Assembly: GCA_905250075.1 (NCBI GenBank)
Contig: CAJNOP010000324.1
Coordinates: 127,249 to 191,248 of the forward strand
From: Rotaria sp. Silwood1
Lineage: Eukaryota; Rotifera; Eurotatoria; Philodinida; Philodinidae
DNA length: 64,000 bases
Direction: 5' to 3'
A program made the translations under genes and the position numbers. The notes below the pieces were generated by a model. The model was not told where the DNA came from. It was given only the letters and a program-made list of their open reading frames with translations, and did no database searches. Position 1 is the first letter of the stretch. Each line of letters begins with the position of its first letter. Shown here piece by piece: positions 49,267 to 60,694 of this stretch.

Positions 49267-50625
49267 ATGTTCCATTTCCCAGCTCCTTCAGACAGGATAC
49301 TACCGGAAAATATTGAATGCAAATCCCCGTATTTGGACCGCATAAACTACACGATTCTTGATTGTATTAAAGGATCTCTTGTTGGTCTAGTAGTAGGCGA
49401 TGTTCAAGAGGCCGGTAATGAACGTATCGACGATCCAATCCATGGTGGAAAATCTGGAAGAAAATCCAATCTTCAAATGGATCAGTGGACTGGTAATACA
49501 TCGATGGCACTGTGCCTTGCTTCTTCCTTGATTACTCAACGTGCTTTTAATCCGTATGATCAGCTAGTTCGCTATAAATGGTGGTATAAATATGGATACT
49601 TGTCACCAACAGGACACTGTCTCGATATTGACAATGTTATGCGTAATTCACTCGAAGAGTTTTGTCGTCGTCAAACTGATTTAAATAGATATTATGGTTA
49701 TCTTACGGAGGATAAATTAGATAGATTATCGACCGATGCAATTTATCGATCAGTGGGATTTGATGTAAACTGTAGCCGACAAGGTGTCAGTGGGAATGTA
49801 GCACTTGCACGTCTTGCTCCCATACCACTCCTCTATTATCGAACTCCGGCAGTAGCTGTTGAACTTTCAGGATTATCGGCACGTCTTACTCATGGTGATG
49901 ATAGAATAATAGACGTTTGTAGATATTTTGGAGCATTGATTACGGCTGCTATTCGCGGCGAATCCAAAGAAGCATTACTCAGTCATCGATTTTATGACGA
50001 TCATCGAGATTGGTTTGATTGGAAAGATCTTCATCCAAATGTACGCACTGTAGCGCTAGGATCGTATAAACAAAGAATTGATTCTAAAAATAACATTCGT
50101 CCTGCGAGTGATATTATTCAGACACTAGAAGCAGTCTTGTGGGCTTTCTGGACTGATGGTAATTCTTTTCAAAAAGGCGTACTTGATGCCATCAGTCTCA
50201 ATCATGATATGAAAAGCATAGCACCTATCTATGGTCAACTTGCAGGCGCCTATTATGGCTATAGCCAAATTCCTATACAATGGATTCAACACATGCACGC
50301 ACAGAAATTGATAACTTGTACTGCTGAATGGTTATATTTTCTGTCGGATCGTACGATGTTTGGACTTGAAAAACAGAATGAAATTCAAAAGTACATGTAT
50401 ACGTCATCGAGGTCGCAATCATCGAACCTGGTCGAGGCCGTAAGACAAAAACATCATCAGCCAAAAATGCTCACCAATACAGTGGAAAACAAACAAGATT
50501 CCGGCTTTGTCACTTTGCCAAAGCTGATGAATAGCGCCGTCCGTACCCACAAAAACTTTCATCAAAAGAAACTCACGGCCGGTCATGTTTCTCCATGGGA
50601 TTGGTTTCGATCAACAAATAGTTGA
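49267..50625 (+). CDS. ADP-ribosylglycohydrolase-fold protein, catalytic motifs substituted
   Basis: A single exon of 452 residues from ATG 49267. The frame is open a little upstream, so an extra 5' exon is possible. Family landmarks are clear: DCIKGSLVGLVVGDVQEAGN at the start, QWTGNTSMALCLASSL, DIDNVMRNSLEEF, SGNVALARLAPIPLLYY, LTHGDDRIIDVCRYFGALIT, and IYGQLAGAYYGYSQIPIQW. Active members remove ADP-ribose using two Mg ions held by a TDDT motif and a late GDDxDT motif. Here the first is TGNT (residues about 75-78) and the second is LNHDMKS (about 311-317), so most metal ligands are replaced. I infer an inactive, possibly ADP-ribose-binding, pseudoenzyme. The rest of the fold is uninterrupted over 1.3 kb, arguing against simple decay. 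The bacterial-style C-terminal motif and lack of introns are compatible with horizontal origin. Confidence 0.85.
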   Translation: MFHFPAPSDRILPENIECKSPYLDRINYTILDCIKGSLVGLVVGDVQEAGNERIDDPIHGGKSGRKSNLQMDQWTGNTSMALCLASSLITQRAFNPYDQLVRYKWWYKYGYLSPTGHCLDIDNVMRNSLEEFCRRQTDLNRYYGYLTEDKLDRLSTDAIYRSVGFDVNCSRQGVSGNVALARLAPIPLLYYRTPAVAVELSGLSARLTHGDDRIIDVCRYFGALITAAIRGESKEALLSHRFYDDHRDWFDWKDLHPNVRTVALGSYKQRIDSKNNIRPASDIIQTLEAVLWAFWTDGNSFQKGVLDAISLNHDMKSIAPIYGQLAGAYYGYSQIPIQWIQHMHAQKLITCTAEWLYFLSDRTMFGLEKQNEIQKYMYTSSRSQSSNLVEAVRQKHHQPKMLTNTVENKQDSGFVTLPKLMNSAVRTHKNFHQKKLTAGHVSPWDWFRSTNS

Positions 50626-50629
50626 AAAT

Positions 50630-52040
50630 AAGCCTGGGCTATGTTGCGATAGGACGCTTTCTCATATCAACTCGAACAATGTTCGCCATTAGTAGTTTTT
50701 TTAATTGAAAGAGATGTCTTTCTGTCTCTCTCTTTCGTTGAGATAGCTATTCTGAACAATCTGCTTCTCTTTTGCAACAAATAATGAACAGCTTTTCACG
50801 TAATTCTTACAGAACTAATATATAAAATATGATTGATTCGTTGTATTTTATTAATTTGAATCCTCCCTACTTTGATCATAATCTTCGCGAGAGACGAAGG
50901 AACCAATCTATCAAAATGTTTGGCACAGTTCAAAACAGCTTTTCTCTTCTACCGACTAAGCATTTTTTCTTGAGAATCCTGCTCAAAATACATCCAATAG
51001 CTATGACAATTGAAAGCGCACAAATGGATAGGTTTGGTCAATGAATGAGCAAGTGGCTAAATGAGGAGACGTTTCCGTCGTTGCTAGTTTAATTTTCACA
51101 CTATCAACTATCCTAATACAGACAAACTTAGCCATTGCATATCCCTCTTCTGAAAATGCTAATACGTATTGAGTCCATGGACTATGCAGTGTCACTGATG
51201 TTTTACAACAGAACGAAGAAAAAGATGCTCATCATAGGATTGGAACCATACACATTCTGCTATTCGTGTAGATGCCCTAGGCCAATTAGATTAGAAGGAG
51301 CATCTTAATCTTTGTTTAGCGCCAGAGTGTATCATCATCGACGCTAACATCTTGTAGGCTGTTTTAAACAACATTCTAGTCACAGATCTGTTGACTTTAG
51401 GTATTTCATTCAGATTTCTAATATCTTTTTTGTGAACATTATGCTTTCTACGTGGAGTTATTTTCGCTCATCTACTTACATGTCACTAATGATTCCATTA
51501 ATGTTTAAACATGTATGGAAGTTTTTAAGAAAAGGATTAGTTTTTTAAAGATACGTCTCACAATACATAAGTACCTAATTATTTTACCAATCATTTTGTA
51601 TAATTCCATTATTGAGACTTCAATGTATTATTATTAACTAAATATTGTAAAACACGACTTTGATGGTTTTTACTTAGTTTCTGTTATATTCATCTGCCCC
51701 TTATCTATATGAGTGAGCCTGTGTGCATACTTTTTCTCTCACTTCTCAAGGTCTCTTCTTTTTAATGTTGCTTTTGATAAGTCATTTTCAAGTATAAAAT
51801 AATCAACACGCCGTAGTTCGTATCTCATCATATTACATACTTTATTCAACAAAATAGAGATATTCACTAGAAAGTCAAACAATAATTGTCGATGAAATTA
51901 GTCTAACTGTCATCAAAATTGAGGTAAAAGAAGTTTATCATATCAGTTGCATGAAAAAAAATGGAAATTACTTCGAATTGTTGCAAACAACTATGAGCAT
52001 TTTGGATTCTTATGTTCGATAACAAACTCAATCGATAGCA
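50630..52040. other. Spacer, no supported gene
   Basis: 1.4 kb between two plus-strand single-exon genes. Short open frames at 50829-51044 (+) and 51001-51195 (-) overlap each other and lack motifs. The promoter of the DUF5672 gene should lie at the right end. Confidence 0.5.
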
Positions 52041-52871
52041 ATGTTTAAGCAGCATGCCCGAAAAATAATCGTAATTCTCATTTTATTCATAGCCGTTATT
52101 ATCTTTACTGTCAGCTCGTTCAAAAAATATCCCTCACACACAAATCAACTGATAATTATGGAATCCAATGATTCTTCCTCTGTCCATATTTTCCCTCATA
52201 TTGCTGTACTTGTCGAATTTCGTTCCATGGATCGAATGATCAGTGTCGTACATAATGTAAATTATCATATTCCATCGACATGGCCTATTCAGATCTTCCA
52301 CGGTGAAGTGAACCGAAATTTCATTATCAATTCTACACTAGCTCCATTAATTGCTTCCGGTAAAATAATTTTGACTTTAATGCAAACGTATACGAAAGAT
52401 CGAACAAGCGAATTATTGACAGATCCCCAATTCTGGAAACATGTTCATGGTGAAAAAGTATTGTTCTTTCAAATCGATTCAATCATGTGTTCTAACTCAC
52501 CCCACAAAATCACCAACTATCTATCCTATGACTATATCGGTGCACCATGGGATCCATCATGGTTTAAGATTAGTAAGACAAATCTTGTTGGCAACGGTGG
52601 ATTCTCACTGCGTAGTCGTAGCAAGATACTTGCCCTACTTGCACTTGTTTCATACCACCGAAAGGTGCCTGAAGATGTTTGGTATGCATTGAATTTACAT
52701 CGTGTCAATGCAAATATAGCTTCAGTAGCTGTAGCAAAAACATTTGCTGTTGAAACGGTTTATTATGAACGACCCATGGGCGTGCATCTATCAATACTGT
52801 CGTGTCATATACGTGCGAACTTGACTCGAACGTGTCCAGAAGCGTTAATGATCATGCCGCCTGGGTGTTAG
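52041..52871 (+). CDS. DUF5672 glycosyltransferase-like type II membrane protein
   Basis: A single exon, 276 residues. Residues 8-27 (IIVILILFIAVIIFTVSSF) form an N-terminal membrane anchor after a short basic tail, the layout of Golgi glycosyltransferases. The lumenal part matches the DUF5672 pattern: HIAVLVEFRSMDRMISVV near 53, FQIDSIMCSNSP at 143-154 (an acidic, nucleotide-sugar-type site), YDYIGAPWDPSW at 163-174, and VGNGGFSLRSRSKIL at 183-197. A cysteine-containing C terminus ends MIMPPGC. Sugar-transferase activity is inferred from the fold family; donor and acceptor are unknown. Start is the only ATG preceding the anchor. Confidence 0.85.
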   Translation: MFKQHARKIIVILILFIAVIIFTVSSFKKYPSHTNQLIIMESNDSSSVHIFPHIAVLVEFRSMDRMISVVHNVNYHIPSTWPIQIFHGEVNRNFIINSTLAPLIASGKIILTLMQTYTKDRTSELLTDPQFWKHVHGEKVLFFQIDSIMCSNSPHKITNYLSYDYIGAPWDPSWFKISKTNLVGNGGFSLRSRSKILALLALVSYHRKVPEDVWYALNLHRVNANIASVAVAKTFAVETVYYERPMGVHLSILSCHIRANLTRTCPEALMIMPPGC

Positions 52872-53073
52872 TATTAAGTAAAATATAAATGTAAAATCTT
52901 TTATACATGTTTGAATCATCACACGTAATAGAGCGAACGAAAATCTACATATGCCTTATAGAGAAAAGCTTTAGATGCTCTAGCATCACTATGTTCACTG
53001 TTAATACATTGGTTATAAATTGGTAAGTGGATTCTAGTATCTACAACACTTGATGAAATTGTGAGGTCCTATA

Positions 53074-53126
53074 GAGGGTGTGGGTGTGTGTCATCGTTTC
53101 ATTACTAACACCCACACCCACACCCT
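53074..53126. repeat. Telomere-like palindrome I
   Basis: AGGGTGTGGGTGTGTG faces AACACCCACACCCACACCCT across about 16 bp. It lies 200 bp past the stop of the DUF5672 gene. One of the cleanest and shortest copies. Confidence 0.85.
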
Positions 53127-53627
53127 TGTGTAGCAGCCACAATCTACTTATGCGTTATTCTTTGCTGAAGACCGCATCAACATTCAAAATCATCAAGTCA
53201 TTATATTGAAAATTCTTAACTCACAAAACTAGGTCGTACTGGAAATATTCAGTATAACTGCTTCATCATCGTAGATGATCGTTCACTATTAAAGATTTTA
53301 CTTTATTTAGGTAGTAATCATTTGCATAAACTGAATTGCATTGTAGCTAGACTTCATTTGAAGGATTCACTACTATTCAACACCAATCTGATGTGATATC
53401 ATGATAGTTTTTTGTCGAAAAAAACAAATTACTTTCTCTTTTGAGATATAATAGAAATTCAAGTCTTTAGTGATTTTTGAGAAATGTCTCAAATACTTGT
53501 CGACAAACATGTCCATGACATGTTTTCACTTATGAACTCTCTGTATTACAATGATAATAAAAAGGTTAAAAAATTTGAGAGGATATTTCAGAATAAAAAA
53601 ATCTTCGGTTCTACTATTAGACATCAT

Positions 53628-54227
53628 CTAAGATGGCCTACAAAAAAAAAGAGTCAAAAGGTAAATGTGAAAACCGATTGAAACCAGTTGTTGTGATTTC
53701 GATGAACGAGACGTTAACGTGTGACCACCAGATTGATTGGTTACATTAGAATCTCGATTACTCATCTGGCGTTCGTAAGAAGTGGCCATGATTTCGACAA
53801 GATTACCAAATGGATCGAGACAGTAGACCGCCTGATAGATCTCTCCAGAAAATACTGTTAGAACAGGACTAAGCTGTTTGCCACCGGTCGCTACAATCCT
53901 ACGAACCAAATTTTCAGGTTCAGGATCTGTCACACAAATGTGAAAAAGACCGGCACGAGAATATTCAAAACTACTTGTATTCGGACGTTGTGTGGGTGGA
54001 TCAATAAATTGAAAAAGTTCAAAGCCGACCCCATTTCCTGCCGTCATATGAGCCATTTTGACGCGTTTCATTTCGGGGGGAAACATTTGTGACAGAAGAA
54101 TTCCCATATCGGTTGAATTGTCAACAATAATGTCAACTGGAGCAACTAAAACCGCGAAGCCAAGCACTTCACGATACCATGTCAATGTAGCATTAATGTC
54201 AGTTACAGAGATACCAATATGATTCAT
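53628..54227 (-). CDS. VOC (glyoxalase/dioxygenase) superfamily protein
   Basis: 199 residues from ATG 54227. The paired beta-alpha-beta-beta-beta metal-binding fold is evident: MNHIGISVTDINATLTWYRE, GVGFELFQFIDPP, AGLFHICVTDPE and YCLDPFGNLVEIMA. Candidate metal ligands His3, Glu70, His96 and Glu145 are all present in the normal order, so it is probably an active lyase, isomerase or dioxygenase; substrate unknown. The frame is open upstream to 54314 through a good acceptor (TTTCTATTGCAG), so a 5' exon may precede it. The C terminus is also uncertain: after SKSQQL a GTTTCA donor and a TTTTTTTGTAG acceptor could replace the last hydrophobic stretch with a few residues ending near 53615. Confidence 0.8.
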   Translation of the reverse strand: MNHIGISVTDINATLTWYREVLGFAVLVAPVDIIVDNSTDMGILLSQMFPPEMKRVKMAHMTAGNGVGFELFQFIDPPTQRPNTSSFEYSRAGLFHICVTDPEPENLVRRIVATGGKQLSPVLTVFSGEIYQAVYCLDPFGNLVEIMATSYERQMSNRDSNVTNQSGGHTLTSRSSKSQQLVSIGFHIYLLTLFFCRPS

Positions 54228-54520
54228 GGGACGTGCATAAGTAGTAATCTGTTCAGTTGCTGCAATAGAAACATGACAAAAATTAATTTGATGAAACCTG
54301 ACTGATTTTAGCAATGTTATTTATATTCATTAATTCGACTTGTATCATTGCACTAAAGTACTTAGTCTCACTAGAAATTTTATAGTCATCTTGCATATAT
54401 GTTCTTTATCTATTTGGGTAACAGATAAAAATGAAAAAACACATTTCATTATCAATCATACAGTTGACAAAGAATTAAGGAGCACTTTAAGTAAGCTCAT
54501 GTATTCATCTCTGTCTTGAA

Positions 54521-54530
54521 NNNNNNNNNN
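54521..54530. other. Assembly gap (10 N)
   Basis: Ten Ns, a placeholder for unknown sequence. It lies upstream of the VOC gene, so that gene's 5' exon or promoter could be missing or misjoined. Confidence 0.99.
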
Positions 54531-54683
54531 AATTACAAAACATTTTCGTTGCTGTTGAAATAAAAAGTTTTATATTTCAATATTAAGTCGTTCATTTACT
54601 TATATATTGACTTCATCAGCATTGTTAAACGTCATTTCGATCTGGTGTGTCATCGAATTCAAGCCAATCAAGTGGTCTCCCTT

Positions 54684-54759
54684 GAGGGTGTGGGTGTAGA
54701 TGTCGGATGTGGATGTCAGTACGACTTCTCTGTGCACTGTACCCACACCCACACCCTTT
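54684..54759. repeat. Telomere-like palindrome J
   Basis: GAGGGTGTGGGTGTAGATGT, with a few further GATGTGGATG words, faces CTGTACCCACACCCACACCC and a closing TTTA. The terminal AGGGTGTGGGTGT pairs perfectly with ACACCCACACCCT. It lies about 150 bp from the assembly gap. Confidence 0.85.
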
Positions 54760-56929
54760 AGAGGCGTCAGTGTTTTTTTCATAAAGCACTGACTATTAAT
54801 CAGAAACATCATCCAAATAATCATTCCTATTTCAGTATACTCTTGCACTAAACACCATAAATAAGTTTTTTCCTTATCAACACTATCAAATTACATGGAT
54901 TCTACAAATTATAGACAACGTAATTGACGAAAAGAATATGTTACACTATGTATTATTCCAGTACTGTATAACAGTCACTATTGATTGTAGTGCATTGTCG
55001 ATTCTACATTATTATGTTAGTCAGATCAAGTGATGCTACCTTGATATGAATCTCCATCGTCTAATGATAAGTCGTAACATCATTTTAGGTTGTCAACAAA
55101 CAAGTATTGAACATAGGAGTCGGATCATCATCTAAGAAATATTTTCTTTATCCTACTTATGATCGTAATTATTTATTTATATGAAAATGTATAAATTGTT
55201 TTAATTTCTTAACACATGCTATCATTAAATTAGTGAACTGCATCGGTTTTTTTCGGATTTTGAGTAAACAGGAAATAAAAACTTTACATCAAGATCAAAC
55301 TCTTTTCCGAGATGTAAATCCGATAGTGGAATCTTTTAGCTTTCGAATGATGCATCTGGATTTGAAAAACATTTTATTCCTGCAGTTCTACGCAGAAAAC
55401 GATCGCAAAAAAAAGTCAGAATCGGGTTTACATCGGACTCCGATTTTTTTCGTATATTTTCCTTCTCTAATTCCATGGATTTATTTTTTTCCCAAAACAA
55501 GGCACATCATTTGGAAGCTAGAGGAGTTCTCTATCAAGCCCACATTTCAAAACAAAAGTTTGATATCGATGTAAAGTTTTTATTTACTATTTACTCAAAC
55601 CCGAAAAAAACCCGTTGCAGTTCACTCCATTAAATCCAATATTTTATGGAATCGTTTTCACATATTGCTTGAGCATCAACGTAATCTTAGAAGACATCCA
55701 TCATTGTAATTGTTTTATTGATTACAGCTATTCATATTTTGATTTCGATTTTTATCTTCGTGAGAGCCATTTATTGTATCTCTTAAGATAGATTATGTAA
55801 CCAAATACATTTATTTTACTTCGAATTTAATGGTTGAATCAGAATACTATCAGAAAAATTCATTTTCTAAGCTGTTCTTAATTATATGGTAACCTCAACA
55901 TTACATTGATAAATGAGCCAAAACAAAATAGGTCTGATAAAAATTTCAATAAAACTACCAAGAGAGAAAGACTTGAATGCATGTTCCTTTGCATTGTTAT
56001 GAAGCAACACGACAGGACACTTGCATATAACAGAATTGCAGTCAAAGATAGCTGACGTCTACCATAACTAAATAATGCCACAAAAATGTTTTATCATTGA
56101 TTATTTCAAAAAGAATTGATAAAATTCTCATTTCACAATAAATGATGCGAGAAATTAATCTAAACACATACTTACATGTAAATTGGCTTTGGGCAACAAA
56201 GTGATATACTTTAGTAACAATCAAAATTAATTATCTATCATGATCACTTTATTCGAGCGTTTAAATTGACTTCAATTTATACGTTCAATCAGTGTGTTAT
56301 TTTCATATCATAGTCTGAAAGTTTGATATTTTTTCTTCTTTTGCAAACCAACTAATTTAGTTACGCTTAGAAATGTGAAGAGCATTGAAGCGGAGTAAAA
56401 ATAATAGAATTAAAATCAATCACATAGTTTCACTCGTGTATGTTATACCGATTACAAACGATGGCTTTTATTTGCGAAAATATATGACTAAAACTCTTTT
56501 AGCTTTTGTCATTCTCATGTTTCAGCCATACGTTTTCTGGTTGAATTCTTTGTTCTAATAAATTATGTTCCCTAGTCGAAGCTAATACTGACGCGTAATA
56601 ACACTTTTTAGTTTTATAATCAGGAATATCTATAAAAGAAAACAAGAATGAGTTGAATCAAGAAATGATAGTTTTGTGCAATGTATTCTGAAGATTCGAT
56701 CTAATTTGAGTTGACGTTCTTAAGCATTAACATCCGTTTTATTTTCGATAAACTTCAATAAACAAAAAAAAAGTGAAATAAAATAAATTTACAAATAGAT
56801 TTCGTCCTGTGTATTTCGCCTAATACAATGAAAAGTATTAACTCCACAAATGGCTGTCAGTACCATTTGAATTTGTTGATCTAATCGAAGATAAAATCAT
56901 ATTTAAGAATATGATTATAATGACAATTT
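54760..56929. other. Spacer, no supported gene
   Basis: AT-rich. An open frame at 55233-55574 (+) lies in a patch rich in TCGGA/TCCGA words, including an inverted pair, CCGAGATGTAAATCCGA near 55308 and GGGTTTACATCGGACTCCG near 55425. This suggests a small repeat element rather than a gene. Confidence 0.45.
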
Positions 56930-58753
56930 TTATCTACATACTTTATCATCTTCACCAATCCATAAACTCAATGAAAGGCGATCCCCTTCATTGATCTGAT
57001 AAGTAAAATTATCCATATTGCTTTGTCTAAAACGATTCACATGTTCCATTAACCATTCATGTGTCACTTGAATTTGATTGTAGGCATCAATATGAATTTG
57101 ATCAATGTAAGATGGATCAACGTACAATGGATCATTGTTATGTGGCTCAATGTAAGGTGGATCAATGTAAAAGAAACCACTCACGATGTTCTTGAATTGA
57201 TCAATTAATAATGGAATTTGACTTTTCGAAACAATTGAAACAATCAATCGTTCTACGTGTGGAAAAAGTCGAGACCACTTGTCTGTATTATCACCTTGAT
57301 AATTTGCATATCGAGATAAACACAATACTCGAACTTGTTCCAGAGAAATACCAGTAAAAGACATATAACTCAATTCCCAATAGGAACCATTCAGACTAAG
57401 ATAATTAACACAAGGCATTGATCGTTTAATCGCAGTCATCAGTGACGAGAGTGAGAGAGTAGAAATATCTACAGTTAATGATTGTACTTTAGATAGGTCG
57501 ATGATATTCTGGTACGTACAAAATGTGTCGATAATAAGTATCTTAACATGATTATAACGATAAGGTAAATATCGTAGATGCCCTTGAAGCCTTAGTTCAG
57601 TAACACGGTCGTAAAAAACCATATGTTGTTCAATAGGTAATGTTGTAAGATTCGGTGACACTGGAACAAAGGAATGCTTAATCGAAGTTGGAACAAAGTA
57701 AGGTACAGTAAAGAGACACGATCGACTTGAATTATAAGCAATAAACCAGCGTTTATCGAGCCAAAATGGAGAACGAAACTGATCAAGTTCATATTGACCA
57801 ATGCGCCACTCAGAAGAAAATTTAAATTCAAACGTTATGAGTCGTGGCAAATATTCAGTAATAAAATTTTCCCATTGACCAGCATCGAGAAATTGACGTT
57901 TTGCATCACGGGCAATAACCAGTTCCAGTCGTCGTAAACACTGTAATGGAGCAAGAAATCGCTCGAGATGAACATGAGTTAGTCTTGGACCAAAAAAAAC
58001 GAAAAAGAATATTTAATATTGTTTTGTATGACCTTTATACTCACGAGCTACATCAATAGACAATGTCAAATAAACGAGAGTCGATTTTGTTGACTGTTCT
58101 TGATGAAAATTGGCTAGCATGTTGATATATTCATTATTTAAACATTTGAATGACATTTTAAGTGAAGTGAGTCGAATAGCTTGACGAAGGATTCGTTGTA
58201 ATTCCGTGGCGGGACAATTAGATAACGATAGTTGATGTAGTTGTTCAAATGAAATCCTAGTAGTCAATCGTTTAATATTAAAATGCTCACATGATAGAAT
58301 ATTAATAGAGAGCCTTTTTAGTGGTGGTATGCTATTAATCAATGGAAGATCAGTTTTAACGTCGATTTCAAGAGAAACAAGATGTTGAAGATTGTATAAA
58401 TCAAAGGAGAATGACTTACTATTGTCATTCACTTCAATTAATTTTAATGCACGTAAACGAGTAAAGTTTTTCATTCGAAAGATCGATAAAAACCATGAAG
58501 ATTGATAGGGTGTATCTGTCTTATCTGACAGGATTAACGAAATCACTTGTTCTGGTTTAATAAGACGACATACAAGATCGAAGTGAGATTTACGAATCGA
58601 TTCGAAATTAATCAAAAAATAATCATAGTGCGATAGAACACGATTAAAATAGTCGCTAATTCTATAAAATGCATATAGAATTTCATGAGCCCATAAATAA
58701 TTAAAAATTATATAGACAATTTCGACTGGAAGTCGATCGAAAAAGAAAGGCAT
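56930..58753 (-). CDS. F-box / leucine-rich-like protein, 2 exons
   Basis: Predicted 588 residues. Exons 58753-58041 and 57983-56930 join in frame (phase 2, giving SIDVARELTHVHLERF) across a 57 bp intron. Residues 6-40 (DRLPVEIVYIIFNYLWAHEI, then LYAFYRISDYFNRVL) form an F-box, the Skp1-binding motif of SCF ubiquitin ligases. The rest has loosely spaced leucine-rich segments (LQHLVSLEID, PPLKRLSINIL, LHQLSLSNCPATELQRIL, LQCLRRLELVIARDAK) and the family's RSPFWLDKRWFIAYNSSRSC segment. Near the C terminus there is a short run of YIDPPYIEP / YVDPSYIDQ repeats (about 500-530). It presumably recruits a substrate; the target is unknown. It is the only intact copy here, with three decayed relatives. 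Confidence 0.85.
57107..57180 (-). repeat. Short in-frame repeat coding YIDPPYIEP units
   Basis: Within the F-box gene, GGATCAATGTAA-type words recur (GATGGATCAACGTACAATGG, GGTGGATCAATGTAAAAG), encoding repeated Tyr-(Ile/Val)-Asp-Pro units. It may be a recent expansion in a C-terminal linker. Confidence 0.5.
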
Positions 58754-58759
58754 GATTAT

Positions 58760-60142
58760 CTAGAAAACATTTAATAAAAGTTTACTAAAGAAAATAATGA
58801 TAAATCATGTTTATTTGGTTGTCCTGTCTTCAATATGAATGCGACCAAAGATGAATGAAAGCTACTCATAATGATGTTTGGTGCAAATTATTTAATTTAC
58901 AGAGCTAGAACTGCAAACTGAATGAAGAATACAAAAATATTCAGATCTGGCAAAAAAAGTTCTTTTAAGAAATGTGGAGAGTTAGCGTATTCAAATGATC
59001 CATTGCCAGCACTTTAGCTCAATCTAAATCGGAATAAAGAGAGATACATCTATGAATATATCTCATTTTCTAATCGAGTCAAAGTAGATTTTTACTCAAG
59101 AAAATTGTCCTTTTCTCAGTATTACTCTTTTGCTATAGAATTTACACCTAGATTCGATTGTCGATCAATTTTCATCATGAGGTAGGAACTTGTCACAACA
59201 TAAACTATTGTAGTTTTCATGGAGGATTCTGTATACCATAACAGGAGATCATCTGTAGACGATACTGGCTACAGTGCCTTTTTAATCTCTGAATAATATG
59301 AATTATTGAAACTAATGAAAAACTTTTTCAAGACTGATCTGAATGAGCAATAGAACAAAGAAGTTCGAGATTATTCTTCTCTCTGGAAATGTAACAAAGA
59401 TTATAGCAGGAGTTTTGCACGATTATTTCGCGGTAAAATATTACAATGCTGGTTTTGAGATCGATGCCATTATAATTAGTTCTCAAATAAAACTTATGAA
59501 CGGTCATTGGTTCTACAATGGCATTTCGAAGACGGAATTAATGATAATCTGATCATAACTGCTTTCACAAATGTTGACAGGACCGATGAAGTGCTTCACT
59601 CGTCTATTGGTGGTTAGGGCTTCTTCGAACCGCAGAAGCTCTCAGTTAATAAGGGTATACGCTAGAGAAAAATTACTTCAGAATGTATGATTCTTATTGA
59701 GTGAACTAATGAAATACAGGAGCGATGGATGGAGTCATTTATAGTGCAAGTAATAATGTAAATCCGTCGTCGATGTCAATAGAAAGGTCAAATATATAAC
59801 TACCGATATTTTTCTCGCTTGACTAGCCGATAGCAATAACGAATGTCCTGATACGTCCAAATCAAATATGTATGTACGAACAAAAAAGGAGCCAGCTAAA
59901 TGAAAACAGCTGTCATCGAAAAATATTTATGTTTTCATTGATCTTTGCTATCGTATCTGTAATAAACATTTTCAATTTATTTTACCCAATAGATAATCAA
60001 ACGAGAAATTTTTCTGGATTTTTTTTTCGTAAAAGAATAGAAGACTCGACACATTGAATGAATGCTATTCGAATTCAATTCAATTCAATCGATAGAAGAT
60101 CTCTAAAGAAGAATGATGGATAGTAACAATTAAGAAGCTTGA
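58760..60142. other. Spacer upstream of the F-box gene
   Basis: AT-rich. Open frames at 59343-59552 and 59872-60057 (+) are unsupported. The F-box gene promoter should lie just above 58753. Confidence 0.45.
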
Positions 60143-60210
60143 ATGTGGGTATGGGTGTGGCTGCTGGAATGGAAAATCAAGCTCACATCCCACCTATATC
60201 CACACCCTTT
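60143..60210. repeat. Telomere-like palindrome K
   Basis: AATGTGGGTATGGGTGTGG on the left faces CACATCCCACCTATATCCAC followed by ACCC and a T run on the right. Moderately decayed, same polarity. Confidence 0.7.
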
Positions 60211-60694
60211 TTATATGTTCTAATGTTTTTTTCTTACACTCAAAATGAACAACTCACATAACACTGTCACTGTCTACTATATTGAAAACGTTGAAAGACT
60301 GTTTTATTCTGCACATATCTCGACTTGAGGAAACAATGAAATATTGAATTTCTTTTTAAAAGATGTGCTGTCGAAAACTCTACAAAATTTATGTATTCCA
60401 AATCTTTTTGAGAACTTAAAAGTCTTCACAACATTTTCAGTATGATAGGAAGTGACAGGGTTATGTGAATTATTCATTTTGAGTGTAATAAAAAGAACAT
60501 TAATACATATAAAAAAGAATTTAATCCTACAACTTTTATAGAGCTTTTCATGGCGCATCTTTTGGAAAAGAATTCAAGGTCTTATCGTTCACATAAGCCG
60601 AGATAAATACGAAATAAAAAATGCAATAACATTATGGACACCGAGTATTGTAATACAAAAATTTGAGGATATTGGTGTGAGCGTATGTGTTAAG

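Noticed and set aside
54314..54360. Upstream exon of the VOC gene ending AAAATCAGTCAG before GTTTCA
   Set aside because: The join would be out of phase with the downstream frame.
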